From assembly GCA_940671915.1 (NCBI GenBank), contig CALNVZ010002974.1:13963221-14027220 (forward strand): a stretch of DNA of 64,000 nucleotides, written 5' to 3'. Below the pieces are notes generated by a model. The model searched no databases and was not told where the DNA came from. It was given only the letters and a program-made list of their open reading frames with translations. This DNA comes from Paracentrotus lividus. Taxonomy: Eukaryota > Echinodermata > Echinoidea > Camarodonta > Echinidae. The translations under genes and the position numbers were made by a program. Position 1 is the stretch's first letter. Every line of letters begins with the position of its first letter. This document shows positions 60,101-64,000 of this stretch, one piece after another.

Positions 60101-63096
60101 GGGTTGTCTGTCCATCCGTCCGTACGTCTGTACCTCCGTCCGTACGTCCCGCTTCCTCGTTATCGCGATATCTCAAGAACCACTTGAGATATCAACTTCA
60201 AACTTGGGGATAGTATGTACCACCATAGGAAGATGATCTGATTAGATTTTGGAGTATGTAGGTCAAAGGTCAAGGTCACGGAGGTCAAAAATAGTGAAAT
60301 TCTATGTTTTGAGATCGTTATCGCGATATCTCAAGAACCATTTGAGATATGAGCTTCAAAATTGGGGATAGTATGTACCACTATAGGAAAATGATCTGAT
60401 TAGATTTGGAGTATGTAGGTCAAAGGTCAAGGTCACAGAGGTCAAATAGTGAAATTCTATGTATTGAGTTTGTTATCGCAATATCTTAAGAACCATTTGA
60501 GATATGAGCTTCAAACTTAGGTGTAGTATGTACCGCCATAGGAAGATGATCTGATTAGATTATGGATTATATAGGTCAAAGGTCAAGGGTCACCGAGGTG
60601 AAGATGTGAAAATCCATGTATTGAGTTTGTCATCGCGATATCTCGGGAACCAATTAAGATATATACTTCAAATTTAAGGGTAGTATCTATCACCAGAGGA
60701 ATATGGTCTGATTAGGTTTGGGGTCACAAGGTCAAAGGTCAAGGAAAAAAATGTCATTCTGTAAAGCAAAATGAATAGATGAATGTGTATTATTTTTCTG
60801 ATCTGGCAATGGCGGAGGCATATATTTCGACCGCGTGCGGTCGAGGATTCATCTTGTTTTATCTTGGTGTGATGGGTCATTGGAAAATAGGGTAAATAGG
60901 GTGGGATTTGTTAAAAAATCATACATACATATTCCTACATACAATCCCCCTAAAAAGGGCTTTTTGGCCTTAATATAAAGGAAAAGTTTTTTTTTCATAC
61001 ATTAGACAACTTCTGGGTTTTCCCATCAATTGCAATTACAGTACAATATCATGCAAATGCAATCAGATTTACAAAAAATAAATAAAAATAGTGTGGGGTA
61101 AGCACTATTTTTTGGCCAAGATAACAACCATTTTTATTTAGCTTTAAGACACTATCTGAAAGATGTAACTTTTGTTAAATTCAGTGCAAACAATAAACAG
61201 TTATGTCATTGAGCTTCACGCCTTGCTATCTAGTGTGACATCTCTTCTATCTAGCTCCATCTTAACCCTAATCTGCCCGAGGGGGGGCTAATTTAGCCCC
61301 CCCCTCAACATTTTTCGCGATAAATTTTTGACGCGAGTAGCTAAAGCCGCGACGCTTCATGAGTTTTTTCTTTGAAGTCTTGCGCATCTTTTGAGACCAA
61401 AATCGCGACCCCCGGGTACCCGGTTCGCGAGTTACGCATAATTTTGTACACGTGCGTCAGACCCAAAATTGCTCAAAAACGTGATTTCATGTACAAAGTC
61501 AATACAAATTGTGTTTTCAGCTAAAATTCATAAATGAGTGATTAATTTTGCTTTTATTGATGATAATCATTTGATTAGGTGCTATTTATGACCAAAATAA
61601 TGTCATGGACCAATTTTGTCGAAAAAACAATAGAAATAAAAAGGTTGAAAAAACAAAGAAATACATAAGAAATTAAAAAAACAATAAAATACATAAGAAA
61701 TTAATTTGGATACTGGAATTTTTTTCAAGTACAATTGATAGGAATGCTATAAAGAACATTCACACCAAAAATTAGCATTCTAGGAGATATATTTAGTGAA
61801 TTAAAGGAAAAAGTATGATTTCATGCATAAATTAGCATAATTAGCATATAAAATTAAAACAAAACATTTTTCAGAAAAATTAACTATGCAATTACGGAGA
61901 TTACACGACGGGGGACGTGTGTGCCAATTTTCGTCGCGATCGCGCGGTCAACGGCCGAGATCTCAGGGGGGGGGGCTAAATTAGCCCCCCCCTGGGCTAT
62001 ACGTTTTCAAAAAGAGCCCGGGCAGATTAGGGTTAAGTGACTACTGTTTATATTCAAATCTAACGGTAAACTGTCTGTAAAATAACAGAAACATTACCAT
62101 CAATCTTTCTATTTTTAAAAATTCATTTTGGAGAATTTGTGTGATTAACATTTAATGATTATATAATAAGATCTTATCTGTTACCATGATATGCAAAATT
62201 ATCACATTTTATTATGGTTTTAAATTCCAGGTCCTGGCCACATTTTCTGGTGGTGCAATTAAAGATGATATTGGTGAAACAAACTCAGTGGAAACTGTGG
62301 GGTTTTCACCAAGGTAAGCACTTGATTTACCTCATGACAACTTGCATAGTTCCGTAAAATGTTAGTGAGAATGTATGGAGCTTATATAAAAGTATATGGC
62401 AGAATTTGTAATCTCCAAACTGTCAGCCGTGAATAATAGTTAAAGCCGTACTTTTTACCATATCAAGTAAATGAAAGGATTTTTTATTTTGTAAGTATGA
62501 CCGCTGTCACAAAATATCAGCTTATTTTTTTTCTCAAACCAAGATGGTATACAGATCAAAGAAAGTGGGACATAGAAATGCATGCAAATATATCCAACAG
62601 TTGGGATGCATACCCGCCGCCTTTATATGTTAAAAAATAATCTCATTTTCTTTCGTCATTTTTTTCATATATATTTCAGGTCAGTTCCACTCTTTGTTCA
62701 AAATTTATATTTAAAAAGCTGCATCACATCACCGCAATCCCTCACATTTATCCCCAAGTTGATTTCTATCCTTTGGGTGTATGCCAGGTTCTATAGCTTC
62801 TGATCACTCGAGCATTGAAAGCTAAGGGGTTCTCTGGGACGAACATCGACATAAGGGCTTGCATTGCCGAGTCGGTCGAGCGTCTGTCTAGTAATCAGGA
62901 GTATTTGGGTTTGAATCCCAATAGAAAAATCCCATTTTCTTTGCTCATTTCTTTTTTCCTTTGCTTGTTCACATGTATTATATTTTTGTTTGTATGTTTC
63001 TGCAGTCAACCCCTTGTTGCCTTGGGCTCCCTAAATGGCTTGCTGAGTATCTGGGACGTCCCTACACAGAAGCTAAGGCATCAATGTGATCATGGG
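54104..63096 (+). CDS. AAMP: AAMP-like WD40 protein, 5' nine coding exons (3' end outside window)
   Basis: Nine exons with GT-AG borders and matching phases encode about 343 codons: an acidic N-terminal region (exons 1-2) followed by six WD40-type repeats in exons 3-9. Diagnostic stretches include DDIANEM, LAVTGGEDDKAYIW, VATGDMNGTIKVWKL, WMWKIPSGDCK and SIWDVPTQKLRHQC. These follow the known layout of animal AAMP in order. The vertebrate protein is about 434 residues, so roughly 90 residues with the last WD repeats lie to the right. AAMP is a cytosolic/cell-surface-associated WD40 protein linked to cell migration; its yeast counterpart Sqt1 is a dedicated ribosomal-protein chaperone. Exon 2 shows a tandem triplication of its 5' part. 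Confidence 0.93.
54310..54452. repeat. Tandem duplication in AAMP intron 1
   Basis: About 62 bp (CAACACTGTGTGATGTCTCT ... AAAATATACCT) is repeated at an offset of 81 bp (54310 and 54391) with only one or two differences. A recent local duplication. Confidence 0.9.
55081..55250 (+). repeat. Two extra copies of the exon 2 acceptor region (86 bp and 84 bp)
   Basis: Units 55081-55166 and 55167-55250 each repeat ATGCCATAGCAAATGAAATG through GATAAATCATG plus a TTTGTAT-CTATATTTCTTTAAAG intron end. They match the first part of the canonical exon 2 starting at 55251 together with its 3' splice site. See the findings for the splicing consequences. Confidence 0.9.
55251..55412 (+). CDS. AAMP: AAMP coding exon 2 (canonical acceptor)
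   Basis: 162 nt after acceptor TTTCTTTAAAG, reading (D)DIANEMGEMDFYDYDEM, then an Asp/Glu-rich stretch and DAVTCFDSHS before donor TTCAG|GTTAGA. It corresponds to the acidic linker before the first WD repeat in AAMP. The exon could also begin at 55167, in frame, adding 28 codons. Confidence 0.8.
55634..55753 (+). CDS. AAMP: AAMP coding exon 3 (WD repeat 1)
   Basis: 120 nt, acceptor GACTGATTAG and donor GCACAG|GTGAG, phase 1 to phase 1. Encodes GAVFCCDVHPCGGCLAVTGG then EDDKAYIWNTTTGE, the first WD40 blade, with the AAMP-typical TGGEDDKA motif. Confidence 0.92.
55775..56155. repeat. Two-armed array of TTGGTCTAATT / AATTAGACCAA words in AAMP intron 3
   Basis: The left half carries repeated TTGGTCTAATT-type words and the right half their complement (AATTAGACCA, ATTAGACGAACTGG, GTTTAGACCAAGTGG), meeting near 55950. 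The whole can fold back imperfectly. It begins about 20 bp after the exon 3 donor. Non-coding. Confidence 0.7.
56655..56794 (+). CDS. AAMP: AAMP coding exon 4 (WD repeat 2)
   Basis: 140 nt, acceptor TTTTTCATTTAG, donor TTAGAG|GTTGGT. Encodes GHTDSVTCVCFSYDGELVAT then GDMNGTIKVWKL, with the GH and VW landmarks of a WD40 repeat. Ends in phase 0. Confidence 0.92.
57061..57166. repeat. CT-rich microsatellite in AAMP intron 4
   Basis: Interrupted (CT)n runs. Confidence 0.85.
57429..57573 (+). CDS. AAMP: AAMP coding exon 5 (WD repeat 3)
   Basis: 145 nt, acceptor TCCCACTGCAG, donor GATG|GTAAAT. Encodes WLKWHTGANVLLGGTVEGSV, WMWKIPSGDCK and TCGKIFPDG, with strong position-by-position similarity to vertebrate AAMP. 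Confidence 0.92.
57848..58500 (+). mobile_element. TIR element with 157-bp internal tandem units, copy 1 (AAMP intron 5)
   Basis: Begins TTATGCCTCCGCCACCGAAG and ends with ATGGCGGAGGCATATATTTC then a GACCGCGCGCGGTC palindrome, so ATGCCTCCGCCA / TGGCGGAGGCAT are inverted ends. The interior has about three units of roughly 157 bp, each with CGATATCTCAAGAACC, AGATATGAGCTTCAAACTTA and GTAGGTCAAAGGTCAAGGGT. There is a CGTCCGTACG-rich leader. Non-coding. A sister copy lies in the next-but-one intron. Confidence 0.8.
59061..59144 (+). CDS. AAMP: AAMP coding exon 6 (WD repeat 4)
   Basis: 84 nt, acceptor TTCTTCAACTTCAG, donor TCAAAG|GTAAGA. Encodes GKRCCVGYKDGSIKVWDLKQ and TSSVFHFK. Confidence 0.9.
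59457..59572 (+). CDS. AAMP: AAMP coding exon 7 (WD repeat 5)
   Basis: 116 nt, acceptor CTCTTTTATAG, donor GGAAAG|GTAAAT. Encodes NGHEGDVTTLDCHHDNILAL then SGSVDGTAKLLNSNTGK, the blade that in vertebrate AAMP also ends in a ...TTGK stretch. Ends in phase 0. Confidence 0.92.
59665..59800. mobile_element. MITE-like hairpin in AAMP intron 7
   Basis: GTAACTTTGCCATCAATGGT (59696-59715) faces GTTACCATTTATGACAAAGT (59770-59789) as an imperfect inverted repeat, with a GACCTGTTGCATAAAGAGCT left flank. Small non-coding element. Confidence 0.6.
60055..60858 (+). mobile_element. TIR element with 157-bp internal tandem units, copy 2 (AAMP intron 7)
   Basis: The same family and orientation as 57848-58500, starting TTTATGCCTCCGCCACCGAA and ending GGCGGAGGCATATATTTCGA with a GACCGCGTGCGGTC near-palindrome. 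It has four internal units starting near 60158, 60315, 60471 and 60629, against three in copy 1. Confidence 0.8.
61261..62037. mobile_element. 0.78-kb TIR element with G/C-run hairpins at both ends (AAMP intron 7)
   Basis: A perfect 19-bp TIR, CTTAACCCTAATCTGCCCG / CGGGCAGATTAGGGTTAAG. Just inside each end is a GGGGGGGCTAATTTAGCC-type hairpin with a complementary C run (about 61280-61304 and 61967-61993). The subterminal regions are CG-rich (TTTTTCGCGATAAATTTTTG, CGTCGCGATCGCGCGG) and the centre is AT-rich. No transposase frame. Confidence 0.85.
62231..62313 (+). CDS. AAMP: AAMP coding exon 8
   Basis: 83 nt, acceptor TTTTAAATTCCAG, donor CCAAG|GTAAGC. Encodes VLATFSGGAIKDDIGETNSV and ETVGFSP, including the ...SNSVESLGF-like stretch known from vertebrate AAMP. 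Ends in phase 2. Confidence 0.92.
62680..62975 (+). mobile_element. tRNA-derived SINE, copy 2 (AAMP intron 8)
   Basis: Homologous to 16930-17225. It has a head with CTATAGCTTCTGATCACTCG, then a tRNA-like module (box A-like GCCGAGTCGGTCGAGCG near 62866-62882 and B box GGTTTGAATCC near 62908-62919) and a CATTTTCTTTGCTCATTTC tail. It is preceded by a tail-type piece (CAGGTCAGTTCCACTCTTTG at 62678-62697), as if a second SINE tail were fused in front. Confidence 0.7.
63006..63096 (+). CDS. AAMP: AAMP coding exon 9 (WD repeat 6), last visible
   Basis: 91 nt, acceptor TATGTTTCTGCAG, donor CATGGG|GTAAGA. Encodes SQPLVALGSLNGLLSIWDVP and TQKLRHQCDHG, matching the conserved TQTLRHQCQH region. Ends in phase 0; the next exon is outside the window. 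Confidence 0.93.
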
Positions 63097-63590
63097 GTAA
63101 GAATGATTGTTGCAATTTATTGAAGAGGGTATTTATTGTTCAAAACAACAATGTGAAAAACAAAACAACTAATCTTTTTCATCACAATCATCATTTGATT
63201 TTCTGTCTAAAAAAGGCATGTTGATTAAATAAATCAATTTAAATATATGCACACTAATGATTGAATGTTAATTATATTACAATTTGAATAATAAGTCTAC
63301 ATTATTGTGTAACTAAAATGAATGGATTATAAAAAGTTTGGCTTTGGAAAACTGTTACAGTGTTCTGAGGAAACATAAGCACTCTGAACTACCCCCACCC
63401 TGTATCCCAAAAAATATCACACTGCAGGAATAATTCTCACTCTTATCAAATTGATTTAATAGAGAGCTCCTTCAAAAAAAAAAAAATAATAATAATTTCT
63501 ACACTCAAATAACATTACCCTTAGAGTTAGTCTTTTGAGAAGAAGGTTATTAGTGTAATGTAGGATAATTTTGGCTTTATTTTGTATAAT
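63097..63590. other. AAMP intron 9, no feature seen
   Basis: AT-rich intron sequence with a poly(A) stretch near 63475-63486. Confidence 0.6.
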
Positions 63591-63846
63591 TGAAGATGCT
63601 AGTACTAGAAGTTCCTATGTTACATCAATCAGTTTTGAGAAACAGAGGGTAAAAATGTAACATACGAACATCTAGTACTAGCATCTTCACTTATTTTACA
63701 TATTCCGAAAGAGTAACTCCTCCCGCATCATTTGGTACCATTTTTGTGTGGTATGTCTTTACGCTTGGATGAACACGACACATTGTTACATAAATGTAAC
63801 AGAGGGCCAAAATGTAACATACGAAATTCTAGTACTAGCATCTTCA
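63591..63846. mobile_element. MITE with TGAAGATGCTAGTACTAGAA ends
   Basis: The left end TGAAGATGCTAGTACTAGAA (63591-63610) continues GTTCCTATGTTACAT. Two right-end copies occur: TCTAGTACTAGCATCTTCA at 63671-63689 and again at 63828-63846, each preceded by AATGTAACATACGAA. A 256-bp element whose right end has been duplicated. Confidence 0.8.
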
Positions 63847-63945
63847 ATTACAACTGCTGATAATTGCCAAGTCTGTAGGCTTCTTCAGATATTATATTTA
63901 TGGGCCTGAATTTGGATTTTGAACTGTAGGATATAGCATCCATCG

Positions 63946-64000
63946 TAGAGGTGGTGTGGTTGAGGGGATAAGTCGATGGACCGACAATCACAAGGTATGC
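63946..64000 (+). mobile_element. Start of a tRNA-derived SINE, cut by the window edge
   Basis: GTGGTGTGGTTGAGGGGATA resembles the 5' end and A box of a Ser/Leu-type tRNA. The downstream part, including any B box, lies outside the window. It differs in sequence from the SINE at 62.7 kb. Confidence 0.35.

Overview
This is eukaryotic, intron-rich, AT-rich nuclear DNA packed with short inverted-repeat mobile elements. AAMP-like coding exons, long introns, abundant TIR elements and stretches dominated by TAGGCCTAACGTTAG-type words suggest a marine invertebrate deuterostome, most likely an echinoderm such as a sea urchin. That identification is an inference from composition and repeat style, not a proven match. 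There is one assembly gap (2164-2188), and several homopolymer runs that may be assembly-sensitive.

Genes. The securely recognised gene is AAMP (angio-associated migratory cell protein, WD40) on the + strand at 54104-63096. Nine coding exons are visible with consistent splice phases, giving about 343 codons; the last WD repeats lie beyond the right edge. A second complete gene on the - strand (51057 to 48549) encodes a 65-residue protein with one predicted membrane segment, in two exons that join in phase; I cannot name it. A third - strand gene starts near 29.9 kb: a CRE/CCAAT-bearing promoter region, a probable 5'UTR exon, an N-terminal coding exon (29115-28911) and a phase-compatible 46-nt exon at 22136-22091. 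A CpG-rich, NRF-1-motif promoter-like region near 10.1 kb with a splice donor points left into weak - strand exon candidates at 0.7-1.8 kb. A few other exon-like segments (12.5, 21.9, 42.0 and 46.0 kb) are listed at low confidence.

Layout. 0-10 kb: weak exons, two arrays of an ATTCGTCA word, a promoter-like island and a pair of 196-bp repeats with TGTCCGGACA ends. 10-29 kb: mostly intron-like or intergenic DNA with MITEs, a tRNA-derived SINE, a 1.3-kb TIR element full of a GTAACTTACGTAACG word and a CT-rich higher-order repeat. 29-46 kb: promoter of the third gene, a mariner-like foldback element, a 1.6-kb TIR element built of CGTTC/ACGTCC words, a 0.7-kb TIR element with CGCGCTTCGCGCTCGC words, a nested palindrome at 38.3 kb and a 1.46-kb long-TIR element at 44.4-45.9 kb. 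46-54 kb: the small membrane-protein gene, whose intron holds two adjacent related TIR elements. 54-64 kb: AAMP, whose introns carry five further element types.

Main points of interest. (1) In AAMP the start of coding exon 2 together with its 3' splice site is triplicated in tandem, giving three competing acceptors, two of them frame-compatible. (2) The window holds many TIR-bounded or foldback elements whose interiors are arrays of one short word specific to each family. No transposase gene is visible, so all appear non-autonomous.
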